From the NCBI GenBank assembly GCA_947503175.1, contig CANNCO010000002.1, forward strand, positions 248,001 to 312,000: a stretch of 64,000 bases of DNA, written 5' to 3'. Positions 17,558 to 27,013 of this stretch are shown piece by piece. A program made the translations under genes and the position numbers. The stretch comes from an uncultured Paracoccaceae bacterium (lineage in GTDB: Bacteria; Pseudomonadota; Alphaproteobacteria; Rhodobacterales; Rhodobacteraceae). Every line of letters begins with the position of its first letter. Position 1 is the first letter of the stretch. Under the pieces are notes generated by a model, which worked only from the letters and a program-made list of their open reading frames with translations, was not told the DNA's origin and did no database searches.

Positions 17558-18282
17558 TGGAAATCTCCTTGAAGATCCCTGCAACGCCGCGCGTCATCTA
17601 CAAAGCGGCCAATCGCTTGGGATTAGGTTTAGGTCTGATAGATTGATTGGATGGCGGTCGACGCGATCGCTATCTCCCACCTTCCCACTGGACAGAGTCC
17701 GAATGGTCTGTGTCTTGCGATCCCCTCTGTTAGTGTCGCAGAACCAGCGTCTTCCCGAAGGCGACATGCCCGCCAGAATCTGCGGAGCACCGGGAGCGAC
17801 TTGTTAAAATCAAGCGCCAATAATGTTTCGGCAAGGGAATGGTGCGCTGGCAAAACGCGGCGCGCTAGCCGCCCAATCGGCTAGTCCGTGTTAAGCGATT
17901 GCCAAACCAGCGCATTCGGTCTCGCAACGTTTCAACCGCACTTGATTCGGGAAACATCGCGCAAAATACACAACCTTAAGATGCATCAAATTCCGGGAAA
18001 CAAACCATTGGCCGAGTACGGTAGAGCGAACGTACTAACCCAACCTATCTGTTTATACAGGAGAACCCAAAAAACTCTGCTCGTCCGGACAGTATGATTT
18101 GAATGAAACGCCTCGATGGGTAATATTGAAGCATTAACCACGAGTTCCGCATTTCTGCGTTTTCAAGCCTCGGCGGTCCCACGGAGCCAGTATTTCTGGC
18201 GGTGTTTCTTGCGAATTGCTTCCGCTTTACTGGAAGTGTGTGGGTGAGTTGAGAGGTTCATTAGTACCCGGGGGGGTTTATT
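17558..18282. promoter_or_regulatory. Long divergent intergenic region between first substrate gene and LuxR-type regulator
   Basis: About 725 bp that I cannot assign to a real gene; the short open frames on both strands look random. It must carry the divergent promoters of the secretion operon and the regulator. A dyad GTACG (18016-18020) and CGTAC (18031-18035) is present. A CCC-G7 motif (18267-18276) lies six bases before the regulator's ATG and resembles the G tract before the ABC gene. The length suggests several regulator sites, as at curli or cellulose control regions, but this is inference. Confidence 0.4.
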
Positions 18283-19062
18283 ATGGGATACAGTTCCACT
18301 TCGGAATGGGCGAGTCAGTTACCTCAAGTCCATGTTTCAAACAACAAGCGAGCGGTTATCGCTTTCGTCGGAACAAGCTTTGATTTTTCAGATCGAACAA
18401 TTCAATTCTTAAGTGAAGAGCTTGATAATATTGATGTAATCAGGCTCGAAAGACTTTCGGAAGTCACGCGAGTGGCGAAACATGAGGCCTATGATTTAAG
18501 GCTCATTATCGTTGCGCAATCCAGATCAGATGACCTGCTCTCGCGCACAGCGACCTATCGCGAAGCCGCTGGCAACGGATGTCTCGTTCTGGCGTATGAC
18601 GACACCAGCGCCGCAAAGCGATTTCGAAAGGCATTTATCAACGCACCGGACACACCTTGCCTGAGGTTCCTGCCTCTGCGCAGCTCGATCGATGGTCTGG
18701 TCTCGTATGTTCGTGTTCTTCTGATGCGCGAGTGGGTTGTTCCGGAAGAGCTTATTGACCACGACTGGAACCCGATGACACAAAACCGACCCTGCGAAAG
18801 CAAGCCTGGATCAGAGGTCATCGAGAAAGATCCTGTGCCGTCACCACGTCTGACGGTGCGCGAGTGCGAAGTGTTGGTCCGTGTTTCCGAAGGGCACCGG
18901 AACAAGACAATCGCGCATCAGTTGGGTTTGTCGGAACACACCGTCAAACTGCACCTGCATAACATTTTCGGAAAGCTGGGCGTGGATAACCGATCCCGGG
19001 CAACCGCGTGGTATCTCGCCAATGCCGACCAGATTGCCGAGCAACGGATGCTCCCGAAATGA
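18283..19062 (+). CDS. LuxR-family (CsgD-like) transcriptional regulator
   Basis: A 259-residue regulator. Residues 190-245 form a clear LuxR winged helix-turn-helix: LTVRECEVLVRVSEGHRNKTIA, read in two parts, then LSEHTVKLHLHNIFGKLGV. Residues 20-150 look like a receiver-type alpha/beta fold. However, the usual phosphorylated aspartate context is missing (DLRLIIVAQS), as in CsgD-like regulators that act without a kinase. It is divergent from the two repetitive substrate genes across a 725-bp control region, so it probably governs the secretion locus. The first 200 bases are poorer in GC than the HTH-coding part. The ATG of the next gene overlaps its stop. Confidence 0.8.
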   Translation: MGYSSTSEWASQLPQVHVSNNKRAVIAFVGTSFDFSDRTIQFLSEELDNIDVIRLERLSEVTRVAKHEAYDLRLIIVAQSRSDDLLSRTATYREAAGNGCLVLAYDDTSAAKRFRKAFINAPDTPCLRFLPLRSSIDGLVSYVRVLLMREWVVPEELIDHDWNPMTQNRPCESKPGSEVIEKDPVPSPRLTVRECEVLVRVSEGHRNKTIAHQLGLSEHTVKLHLHNIFGKLGVDNRSRATAWYLANADQIAEQRMLPK

Positions 19063-19559
19063 CCACGGGGTCATCGGCCACATCTTTCGATGACTTCCTG
19101 CTGTTACTCGGGCGGCTCAACTATACCTGGACGAACACCGAGAGCCTTTTGATCCATCTGATCGCAGGGCTTTCGGGAACACGCAAAGACGTCGCCGTCA
19201 TCATCTTCCTGACCCTCAACACGACAAGGGCCAGGATCGATCTGGTTGAGCGTCTGGCAAAACACCCGGACGTCTCGGATGTGGATCGCGACGAAATCCT
19301 CGAACTCACCGGTTCGTTCCAGAGGCTTTCAGGGACGCGAAACCGCTACAATCACTGTATCTACTCGTTTGATGTCGAGAGCGGCAGCACAAGCACGATC
19401 CTGATGCGGATCGCGGATCGGCGAAAGAAGATCAAGGTCGGCGAAGTCAGCCTTCTGGACAAGGAAGCGTTCGAGGGCGTCGAGACGGCCATTGCCTCTC
19501 TTTCTAAGCTCAACCAACAGGTATGGGGCCTGATCCGGGCGAAGGGATACCCGGTCTAG
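19059..19559 (+). CDS. Conserved-looking helical protein of unknown function
   Basis: A 166-residue soluble protein whose ATG (19059) overlaps the LuxR stop in an ATGA arrangement, so the two are translationally coupled. It is mostly helical. A hydrophobic helix FLLLLGRLNYTWTNTESLLIHLIAGL (in two parts) is followed by a basic segment and a TRNRYNHCIYSF motif near residue 95. The pattern of an early WTxTE segment and a later RNRYNHC-type motif resembles small helical proteins that may bind nucleotides, but I do not recognise the family. Its place behind a regulator of the secretion system hints at an accessory role in control. An N-terminally longer version from 19008 is less likely. Confidence 0.6.
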   Translation: MTTGSSATSFDDFLLLLGRLNYTWTNTESLLIHLIAGLSGTRKDVAVIIFLTLNTTRARIDLVERLAKHPDVSDVDRDEILELTGSFQRLSGTRNRYNHCIYSFDVESGSTSTILMRIADRRKKIKVGEVSLLDKEAFEGVETAIASLSKLNQQVWGLIRAKGYPV

Positions 19560-20137
19560 TCCTACTGTTCAGCATGGCCGTCCGGATCCGGTCGGACTTC
19601 TACCTCCACTGGTCTGTATCGATGGCGCCGGAAATGACGCAAAGTCCGATTGCATGTCGTAGCGGGACATCGAAGTACGGCCTGATCCCGGGCATCGGCC
19701 TGGTATTCCCGTTTGTCCTGCTTGTTTCTGTTCCAGACGATCTCTCGCCACGCCGACAAGGGGCCATCGGGGCTTCCGGCACTTCTGCCCGACGCGCCGC
19801 ACGCCCCGCGATTCCCCGACCGATCTCGACAATCGATCCGTCACGAACTCTGATGCTTTGGCCATATCGCCCGACGGACAGCCGCGCTCCGACCTGTTCG
19901 TAAAGACACTGAGAGACGTGCCAAAGGCAAAAAGCACCGGCACTGCCGAGATTCCTTGTGACGGTACCTCTTCGCGGAGTAAGCTAGCACCGCCTGTTCC
20001 ATCAGCGTCGCTGGCCGGTTGCGCTTTCAGCTTCGCGCGCCTTCCGGTGTTCTTCATGCGCTTTCGCCCTGTTCACCACGGGCCAGATGTATCATGTTCC
20101 GGCGCGAAAACCGCTATGTAGGAAAGGCAAAAGACAC
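19560..20137. other. Intergenic region without a recognisable gene
   Basis: Nearly 580 bp with overlapping open frames on both strands, up to 162 codons on the minus strand. None has a recognisable domain or a plausible start site. It could be decayed coding sequence. The last 70 bp should hold the isocitrate dehydrogenase promoter, and an AGGAAAGG ribosome-binding site lies near 20120. Confidence 0.4.
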
Positions 20138-22360
20138 ATGGTCGAGACGACACCCCCAGATATCATCTACACTAAGGTTGATGAGGCACCGCAAATCGCC
20201 TCCGCTTCGCTTCTCCCGATCATCCGGTCTTTTGCAGGTGCTGCAAACATCTCTGTAGACACCAAGGACATTTCACTGGCCGGGCGGATCATCGCCGCGT
20301 TCCCGGAGCGTCTCACGGCGACGCAGCGGCAGGAGGATGATCTGGCGGCGCTGGGCGAACTCGTGAAACAGCCCGGTGCCAACGTGATCAAGCTGCCCAA
20401 TATCTCTGCTTCGGTCCCCCAGTTGACCGCGGCGGTGGAGGAGCTTCAGTCACAGGGATACGATATCCCGGACTATCCCGAAGCGCCGGCGACAGATGAA
20501 GAGCGCGACATTCGGGCCCGGTTTGATGCCATCAAGGGCTCGGCCGTGAACCCGGTTCTGCGCGAAGGCAACTCCGACAGGCGTGCCGCCAATGCGGTCA
20601 AGAACTATGCCAAGGCCAATCCCCATTCGATGGGCACGTGGGTCTCTGACAGCAAAACCCGCGTCTCGACCATGTCCGCCGGAGATTTTCGGTCGAATGA
20701 AACATCGGTCACCCTATCGGCAGCACAGGCTGGCCCGGCAAAGATCGAACTCTTGGGCAGTGATGGGTCTGTCACTGTACTTAAAGAAAGCCTCAAGTTG
20801 CCCGCAGGTACAGTCGTGGATGCTACCTTTATGTCCGCCAGTGCACTGGATGCCTTTCTGTCCGAACAGATCGACGCCACGGCCAGCGACGGCATCCTCT
20901 TCTCACTGCACCTCAAGGCAACGATGATGAAGGTCTCGGACCCGATCCTGTTCGGACATGCCGTGACGCAGTATCTCAAACCTGTCTTTGACCGGCACGG
21001 CGAGGCGCTGGCCAACGCTGGCGTGAACCCCAACTCGGGCCTCGGTGCGATGCTGGACCGGGTCGCGGAGATGCCCGATGGCGATACCGTTCTGGCAGAG
21101 ATCAACGATTTGATGAACGAGCGCCCGCCGCTTTACATGGTGAACTCGGACAAGGGGATCACCAACCTGCACGTCCCGTCCGACGTGATCATCGACGCTT
21201 CGATGCCGGCACTGATCCGTGCGGGTGGCAAGGGCTGGGGGCCCGATGGCAAGGAAGCTGATACCAACTGTGTGATCCCCGACAGCTCCTATGCTGCGGT
21301 CTACGACGAGGCGATCGCCTATTTCAGGCAGAACGGTGCACTCGACCCGTCGACGGCAGGAACGGTGCAGAACATCGGCCTGATGGCCCAGAAGGCCGAG
21401 GAGTACGGTTCGCACCCCACAACCTTTGAGATGCCGGCAGCCGGGACGGTCAGAATGACCGCCGCCAATGGCGACGTCCTCCACGAGCACAAAGTCGAGG
21501 CAGGCGACATCTGGCGTTCTGCATCCACACGGCAGGCCCCGATCGAGGATTGGGTCAGGCTGACTATCGACCGCCAGAAGGCCGAGGGATGCCAGGCGAT
21601 TTTCTGGCTCGACGCGAGCCGCGCCCACGATGCCGAACTGATCAGATACGTCACCCCGATCCTCGAGGATGCGGGCGTGCAGGACAAGTTCCTGATCCTC
21701 GCCCCGCGCGAAGCGACCCGGGTGACCCTCGAGACGATCACAAAGGGCGAAAACTCAATCGCGATCACGGGCAACGTTCTGCGCGACTACCTGACCGATC
21801 TGTTTCCAATCCTCGAACTCGGTACCTCGGCCAAGATGCTGTCGATTGTGAAACTGATGAACGGAGGCGGCCTGTTCGAAACGGGCGCTGGCGGCTCGGC
21901 CCCGAAGCACGTCCAGCAGATGATGGAGGAAAATCACCTGCGTTGGGACTCCTTGGGAGAGTTCTGCGCTCTTGGTGAGAGCCTTAAGTTCCTCGCCGAC
22001 TCAAACGGGAATGATGCGGCTCGCGTTCTGGGCAAGGCGGCCGAAGCAGCGACGCAGGGCATACTCGATCACAACAAATCACCCGGGCGCAAAGTCGGAC
22101 AGCCCGACAACCGCGACAGCCATTTCTACTTCGCACTCTACTGGGCCAAGGCCCTTGCCGCGCAAACCGACGACGCGGCACTGGCCACCCATTTCGAGCC
22201 GATCGCCCGGGCCCTTGCCGAGAATGAGGCAACCATCGTGGCAGAGCTGTCAGAGACCCGTGGGCAACCCGCAGACCTTGGCGGGTACTATCACACCGAC
22301 CCGGCAAAGACAGAGTCTGCGATGCGCCCGTCGGAAACGCTCAATCAGATCATTGGCTAG
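20138..22360 (+). CDS. icd: NADP-dependent isocitrate dehydrogenase, monomeric type
   Basis: A 740-residue protein, matching the 740-residue length of the monomeric Icd family. It begins with the family opening [14 protein letters not shown] and keeps long conserved stretches such as [44 protein letters not shown] and [10 protein letters not shown]. It converts isocitrate to 2-oxoglutarate and CO2 in the TCA cycle and makes NADPH in the cytosol. The ATG at 20138 is preceded by AGGAAAGG; an upstream in-frame ATG at 20087 lacks a site. A strong hairpin follows the stop, so it is monocistronic. Confidence 0.95.
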   Translation: MVETTPPDIIYTKVDEAPQIASASLLPIIRSFAGAANISVDTKDISLAGRIIAAFPERLTATQRQEDDLAALGELVKQPGANVIKLPNISASVPQLTAAVEELQSQGYDIPDYPEAPATDEERDIRARFDAIKGSAVNPVLREGNSDRRAANAVKNYAKANPHSMGTWVSDSKTRVSTMSAGDFRSNETSVTLSAAQAGPAKIELLGSDGSVTVLKESLKLPAGTVVDATFMSASALDAFLSEQIDATASDGILFSLHLKATMMKVSDPILFGHAVTQYLKPVFDRHGEALANAGVNPNSGLGAMLDRVAEMPDGDTVLAEINDLMNERPPLYMVNSDKGITNLHVPSDVIIDASMPALIRAGGKGWGPDGKEADTNCVIPDSSYAAVYDEAIAYFRQNGALDPSTAGTVQNIGLMAQKAEEYGSHPTTFEMPAAGTVRMTAANGDVLHEHKVEAGDIWRSASTRQAPIEDWVRLTIDRQKAEGCQAIFWLDASRAHDAELIRYVTPILEDAGVQDKFLILAPREATRVTLETITKGENSIAITGNVLRDYLTDLFPILELGTSAKMLSIVKLMNGGGLFETGAGGSAPKHVQQMMEENHLRWDSLGEFCALGESLKFLADSNGNDAARVLGKAAEAATQGILDHNKSPGRKVGQPDNRDSHFYFALYWAKALAAQTDDAALATHFEPIARALAENEATIVAELSETRGQPADLGGYYHTDPAKTESAMRPSETLNQIIG

Positions 22361-22376
22361 GGTCTAGATACTCAAG

Positions 22377-22405
22377 GGCCCGCCGCGGGATTATTGCGGC
22401 GGGCC
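22377..22405 (+). terminator. Hairpin terminator after icd
   Basis: A perfect 10-bp GC-rich stem (GGCCCGCCGC with GCGGCGGGCC) around a nine-base loop starts 17 bases after the icd stop. Only a weak T stretch (ACCTTTCC) follows. It is well placed to end the icd transcript or protect its 3' end. Confidence 0.7.
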
Positions 22406-22567
22406 GACCTTTCCAAGAACGACCTGCCCTTACACATGACCACACGCAGCCTTCGGACCTGCTGCGGGATCGGTCTCGTTCCATAACCCACGAAATTGGA
22501 AAATGCTGTTGACGGGCCTCGCAGCATGCGAATTTCTGTTAGCCAAGGTAATCCCAAAGGGGAACAG

Positions 22568-24160
22568 ATGCGATTTGCCATATTCGCCGGAACCGTCGTT
22601 CTGGCCCTTTTGTCTCTGATCGGCCTGTTCTGGAGTTCGTGGTTTCTTCTGGGCCTCCTCGTCTTCGGAAGCCTTGCGCTTTTAGGTCTTTATGACGTCA
22701 TCCAGTCCAGCCATGCGATCCTGCGCAACTATCCCGTTATCGGTCATATGCGGTTTCTGTTCGAAGGGATCCGCCCCGAAATCCGCCAGTACCTTATCGA
22801 AAGCGATCAGGACGAAGAGCCGTTTTCCCGCGACAAGCGTTCGATCATCTATCAACGCGCCAAGGGCGTCGAGGATAAGCGCCCGTTCGGGACGCGGCAA
22901 CGGGTCTACGATTCCGGCTATGAATGGCTGACACACTCCGTCACGCCGAAACACCTTGCTGATCACGATTTCCGCATCAAGATCGGCGGACCCGACTGCA
23001 GGCAACCCTACAACGCCTCTATCTACAACATTTCGGCGATGTCCTTCGGATCGCTTTCGGCGAACGCGATCCTCGCACTGAACACAGGTGCCAAGAAGGG
23101 CGGCTTTGCACATGACACGGGCGAGGGCGGCATCAGCAGATATCACCGCGAGGGGGGCGGCGACATCATCTATGAGATCGGTTCGGGCTATTTCGGATGC
23201 CGGACGCCCGAGGGCCGGTTCGATGTCGACAAGTTCCGGGAACAGGCCGCGGACCCGCAGGTCAAACTTGTGGAGCTGAAGCTGAGCCAGGGTGCAAAAC
23301 CGGGTCATGGCGGCGTGCTGCCAGCATCAAAGATCTCACCCGAGATTGCCGAGGCACGGGGTGTCCCGATGGGCGAGGACTGCATTTCGCCGTCGGCTCA
23401 CCCAGAATTCACGACGCCGCTCGAGATGATGAAGTTCATCAAAACCTTGCGCGACAACGCGTCGGGAAAACCCGTAGGATTCAAACTGTGTATCGGACAC
23501 CGGCGCGAATTCATGTGCATGGTCAAGGCAATGGTCGAAACTGACATAGTGCCGGATTTCATCGTGATCGATGGCAAGGAGGGCGGCACCGGCGCAGCAC
23601 CTCTGGAGTTCGCAAATCACATGGGCATGCCACTGGTTGAGGGCCTGACTTTCGCCCACAACACCTTGCTCGGCGCCGGGCTCCGGGACCGCCTCAAGAT
23701 CGGCGCGTCCGGCAAGCTTGTGACATCTTTTGACATCGCCAAGGCCCTTGCCCTCGGGGCAGACTGGGCCAACTCTGCCCGGGGCTTCATGTTCTCCATC
23801 GGCTGCATTCAGGCGCAGACCTGCCATACGAACCACTGTCCCGTCGGCGTTGCGACACAGGATCCGTTGCGCCAGCGTGCGCTGAAAGTATCAGAAAAGT
23901 CCGAACGCGTTTACCGTTTTCACCGGAACACGCTCAAGGCGCTTGGCGAAATGACGGGTGCCGCGGGCTTGAGCCATCCGGGCGACTTTCGGCCCCATCA
24001 CCTTCTGATGCGGGAAAGCGACCGGGACATGGTCACTGGTCAGGATGTCTATCCCTATCTGCCCGATGGATTCCTGTTACGCGCGGAAGAAGACCAGTTC
24101 GGCTATCTGACTCGCTGGAACAGGGCGCGCTCTGACAGTTTTGAGCCAGTCGACGCCTAG
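22568..24160 (+). CDS. FMN-binding glutamate synthase family protein
   Basis: A 530-residue protein. Two transmembrane helices lie in the first 45 residues (about 5-22 and 25-42), followed by a GltB2-type TIM barrel that binds FMN. Conserved motifs include YNISAMSFGSLSANAI, GEGGIS-YHREGGGDIIYEIGSGYFGCR (in parts), KPGHGGVLPASK, IDGKEGGTGAAP and the cysteine cluster CIQAQTCHTNHCPVGVATQ that holds a 3Fe-4S centre. There is no amidotransferase domain, so it is not a classical glutamate synthase large subunit, and its reaction in bacteria is uncertain. The ATG at 22568 follows AAAGGGGA. The end overlaps the convergent ABC ATPase gene by four bases. Confidence 0.88.
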   Translation: MRFAIFAGTVVLALLSLIGLFWSSWFLLGLLVFGSLALLGLYDVIQSSHAILRNYPVIGHMRFLFEGIRPEIRQYLIESDQDEEPFSRDKRSIIYQRAKGVEDKRPFGTRQRVYDSGYEWLTHSVTPKHLADHDFRIKIGGPDCRQPYNASIYNISAMSFGSLSANAILALNTGAKKGGFAHDTGEGGISRYHREGGGDIIYEIGSGYFGCRTPEGRFDVDKFREQAADPQVKLVELKLSQGAKPGHGGVLPASKISPEIAEARGVPMGEDCISPSAHPEFTTPLEMMKFIKTLRDNASGKPVGFKLCIGHRREFMCMVKAMVETDIVPDFIVIDGKEGGTGAAPLEFANHMGMPLVEGLTFAHNTLLGAGLRDRLKIGASGKLVTSFDIAKALALGADWANSARGFMFSIGCIQAQTCHTNHCPVGVATQDPLRQRALKVSEKSERVYRFHRNTLKALGEMTGAAGLSHPGDFRPHHLLMRESDRDMVTGQDVYPYLPDGFLLRAEEDQFGYLTRWNRARSDSFEPVDA

Positions 24161-25209
24161 TATCGCGTGCCGGTCTGAGGATCAAAAAGATGAATGTCCT
24201 CTGACGCGACCTTCAGTTTTAGCATCTGATGACTGCCAATTGACGTCCGGTGGACGCCGGGAAGACTGGCCGTAAAAGGCTCTTCGCTCCCGCGCAGTCG
24301 TCCGTGCAAAAGCGTATTGGCCCCAAGGGGTTCTGAAAGCTGAACCTCCATGTCGATCGGTCCAGACGGATCGGGTTTCAGATGCTCCGGTCGGATCCCA
24401 AGCTTGACCTTTCCGTCAGCAGCGTCCGTCGGCGCGATTTTGACACCGCCCAACCTTACAGAGCCATCCTTGATCTCAGCATCCAGAACGTTCATCGCCG
24501 GGCTGCCGATGAACTGCGCGGCAAACAAGGTTCGCGGGCTTTCATAGACTTCCAGCGGCGTGCCGATCTGCTCGGCCACCCCGCCATTCATCACGATCAT
24601 CCGGTCAGCCATGGTCATTGCCTCGACCTGATCATGGGTCACATAAAGCGCGGTGACCCCGAGTTTCGACTGAAGTTCCTTGATCTCAAGCCGCATCTGC
24701 ACCCGCAGCTTCGCATCCAGGTTCGACAAGGGTTCGTCGAACAGGAACACCGAAGGCTCGCGCACGATCGCCCGTCCCATGGCAACACGCTGACGCTGAC
24801 CGCCCGAAAGCTGACGGGGTTTACGATCCAGAAGAGCTTCCAGTTGCAGAAGCCGCGCCGCCTCACCGACCTTCGCGTCAATCTGATCCTTGGGAAGCCC
24901 TGCGATCTTCAGGCCATAGCCCATGTTCTGCGCAACGGACATATGCGGATAGAGCGCGTAGTTCTGAAACACCATCGCGATGTCGCGATCCATGGGTTCC
25001 TTATCGTTCGCCCGGTCGTCACCGATATGAATGTCCCCTGCTGTGACGGTCTCAAGGCCCGCAACCATGCGCAAAAGCGTCGACTTACCGCAGCCGGACG
25101 GCCCGACAATGACGATGAACTCTCCATCCGCGATCTCGACGTCGATCCCGTGAATGACATCGGTCGGCCCAAAGCTCTTCTTGACGTTCTTCAGTGTTAC
25201 TGTCGCCAT
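24157..25209 (-). CDS. ugpC: ABC transporter ATPase, UgpC type
   Basis: A 350-residue ATPase of the MalK/UgpC group. Walker A GPSGCGKST is near residue 36, the signature LSGGQRQRVAMGRAI near 134, Walker B VFLFDEPLSNLD near 155, and the switch histidine lies in YVTHDQVEAM. The C-terminal third has the regulatory TOBE/OB domain (LGIRPEHL). It would power the UgpA/UgpE permease. It is the last gene of a minus-strand operon starting at the LacI gene. The related MalK family is often promiscuous between transporters. Adjacent sulfonate genes suggest the substrate may be an organosulfonate rather than glycerol-3-phosphate. Confidence 0.9.
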   Translation of the reverse strand: MATVTLKNVKKSFGPTDVIHGIDVEIADGEFIVIVGPSGCGKSTLLRMVAGLETVTAGDIHIGDDRANDKEPMDRDIAMVFQNYALYPHMSVAQNMGYGLKIAGLPKDQIDAKVGEAARLLQLEALLDRKPRQLSGGQRQRVAMGRAIVREPSVFLFDEPLSNLDAKLRVQMRLEIKELQSKLGVTALYVTHDQVEAMTMADRMIVMNGGVAEQIGTPLEVYESPRTLFAAQFIGSPAMNVLDAEIKDGSVRLGGVKIAPTDAADGKVKLGIRPEHLKPDPSGPIDMEVQLSEPLGANTLLHGRLRGSEEPFTASLPGVHRTSIGSHQMLKLKVASEDIHLFDPQTGTRY

Positions 25210-25212
25210 CTT

Positions 25213-26070
25213 CTATTTCTCGCTGTCCACAAGGCCGCGGATAAAGAGTTTCTGCATCGAGATGACCACGATCACCGGTGGGATCATGGCAAGGATCGAC
25301 GTCGCCATGATCACCGGCCAATCAGCCACATCATCTCCCGAGGGAAACATCTGCCGGATGCCCATGACGATGGTATTCATTTCCGGATCGGTCGTGATCA
25401 GAAGGGGCCAAAGATACTGGTTCCAACCATAGATGAACAGGATCACGAAAAGCGCAGCAACATTCGTGCGGCTCATCGGAACCACGATGTCGATGAAGAA
25501 GCGCATCGGACGCGCTCCGTCGACCCGGGCCGCTTCCGCCAGTTCGTCGGGTATCGTTAGGAAGAACTGCCGAAACAGGAATGTTGCCGTGGCCGATGCG
25601 ATTAACGGAAAGATCAGGCCAGAGTAGGAGTTGAGCATGCCGAAACCAGCCACGACTTCATAAGTCGGCACGATCCGCACCTCGACCGGCAACATCAGCG
25701 TAAGGAAGATCAGCCAGAAGAAGATGTTCCGGCCCGGAAACCGGAAATAGACGATGGCAAAAGCCGAAAGGAGTGAGATGATGATCTTTCCCACGGCGAT
25801 CCCAACCGCCATCACAAGTGAGTTGAACAGCATCGTCGCCACTGGCACGTTCACGCCCGAAAACAGCGCGGCCTTGTAATTTTCCAGAAACTGGTCACCC
25901 GGCCAGATCGGCATCGGAGGTCGCACGATCTCGGGCTGGCTGACCGTCGAGGCCACGAAGGCAAGCCAGATCGGGAAAAAGATTACCAGAACGCCGATGA
26001 TCATCAGGACATGGGTCAGCCATAGTCCCATGCCGCGTTTTTCGACCATGCCGTGGACTTCGCGCGCCAT
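25213..26070 (-). CDS. ugpE: ABC transporter permease, UgpE type
   Basis: A 285-residue inner-membrane permease with about six hydrophobic helices. The binding-protein-dependent transport signature, the EAA loop, reads [24 protein letters not shown] in two parts near residue 190. The segment [24 protein letters not shown], in parts, matches UgpE-type proteins. It shares one base with the UgpA stop, so the pair is coupled. With UgpA it would form the membrane channel for the periplasmic binding protein at 27014-28327. Confidence 0.9.
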   Translation of the reverse strand: MAREVHGMVEKRGMGLWLTHVLMIIGVLVIFFPIWLAFVASTVSQPEIVRPPMPIWPGDQFLENYKAALFSGVNVPVATMLFNSLVMAVGIAVGKIIISLLSAFAIVYFRFPGRNIFFWLIFLTLMLPVEVRIVPTYEVVAGFGMLNSYSGLIFPLIASATATFLFRQFFLTIPDELAEAARVDGARPMRFFIDIVVPMSRTNVAALFVILFIYGWNQYLWPLLITTDPEMNTIVMGIRQMFPSGDDVADWPVIMATSILAMIPPVIVVISMQKLFIRGLVDSEK

Positions 26071-26951
26071 CAGTAGTGCACCCGTCGCTCTATGTATTTG
26101 AACTGAACCACCGTCAAAAGTCCGACCACGATCAGGAGGATTACCGATTGAGCAGAGGATGATCCCAGATCCTGCCCGACAAACCCGTCAGAGAACACCT
26201 TGTAGACAAGGATCGTCGTCGACTGCTGCGGCCCGCCAGAGGTGATCGTGTGGATGACGCCAAAGGTTTCAAAGAAGGAATAGACGACGTTGACGACCAG
26301 AAGAAAGAACGTCGTGGGCGACAAGAGTGGCAGGACGATTGTAAAGAACCGACGCCAGAACCGTGCCCCGTCGATTGCCGCCGCTTCGATCACTGATTTC
26401 GGCACCGACTGAAGAGCCGCGAAGAAAAACAGGAAGTTATAGCTGATCCGCCCCCAGGCCGACGCGACAACGACCAGCCCCATCGCCTCGCCGCCATTCA
26501 GAACGTGGTTCCAGTCGTAACCAAGTTGCCCCAGATACCACGAGACGACGCCAACGCGCGTGTTGAACATGAACAGCCAGAGAACGCCGGCCACTGCGGG
26601 GGCAACAGCATAGGGCCAGATCAGAAGCGTCCGGTACACGCCCGCACCCTTGATCAAACGATCTGCCAGAACGGCGAGGAACAGCGCCGGAATCATCGAA
26701 ACGAGCGTCACGAGGACAGAGAAGATCGCGGTTGTCAGGAATGATGCCCTATAGAACCGGTCTGTCAGAAGAAACTCGAAATTCCCAAGCCCCACGAACT
26801 GCTTTGACAGGCCAAAAGGATCGGGAATGAACAGCGACTGCCAAACGGCCTGCGCGGCCGGGTAAAAGAAGAAGACGGCAGAAATGAAAACCTGCGGTGC
26901 AATCAGGCAAACAGGCAGAAGCCAACCTTTGAAGGTGACGCGCTTTTCCAT
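26070..26951 (-). CDS. ugpA: ABC transporter permease, UgpA type
   Basis: A 293-residue inner-membrane permease with six predicted helices. The EAA loop is at about residues 195-215 ([20 protein letters not shown]). The ending is typical of UgpA ([13 protein letters not shown]). The ATG at 26951 is chosen because GGGAGG lies five bases upstream; the in-frame start 15 bases earlier is a TTG. It follows the binding-protein gene after a 62-base gap that contains a hairpin. Confidence 0.9.
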   Translation of the reverse strand: MEKRVTFKGWLLPVCLIAPQVFISAVFFFYPAAQAVWQSLFIPDPFGLSKQFVGLGNFEFLLTDRFYRASFLTTAIFSVLVTLVSMIPALFLAVLADRLIKGAGVYRTLLIWPYAVAPAVAGVLWLFMFNTRVGVVSWYLGQLGYDWNHVLNGGEAMGLVVVASAWGRISYNFLFFFAALQSVPKSVIEAAAIDGARFWRRFFTIVLPLLSPTTFFLLVVNVVYSFFETFGVIHTITSGGPQQSTTILVYKVFSDGFVGQDLGSSSAQSVILLIVVGLLTVVQFKYIERRVHY

Positions 26952-26969
26952 AAGACCTCCCGACAATGC

Positions 26970-26998
26970 GTCGGGCGAACACCAAGGGCCCGCCCGAC
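26970..26998 (-). terminator. Intercistronic hairpin between binding protein and permease genes
   Basis: An 8-bp stem (GTCGGGCG with CGCCCGAC) around a 13-base loop lies in the gap between the binding-protein stop and the permease start. Such hairpins often stabilise or partly terminate the upstream message, giving more binding protein than permease. No T run follows, so full termination is unlikely. Confidence 0.5.
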
Positions 26999-27013
26999 CA
27001 GCAAGAAGCCACT

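Noticed and set aside
19569-20057. 162-codon minus-strand frame in the gap before icd
   Set aside because: No domain, weak start context and composition typical of random frames. It may be decayed DNA, but a gene cannot be supported.
24382-25560. 392-codon plus-strand frame over the UgpC and UgpE genes
   Set aside because: It is antisense to two clear genes with known motifs and has no recognisable product.
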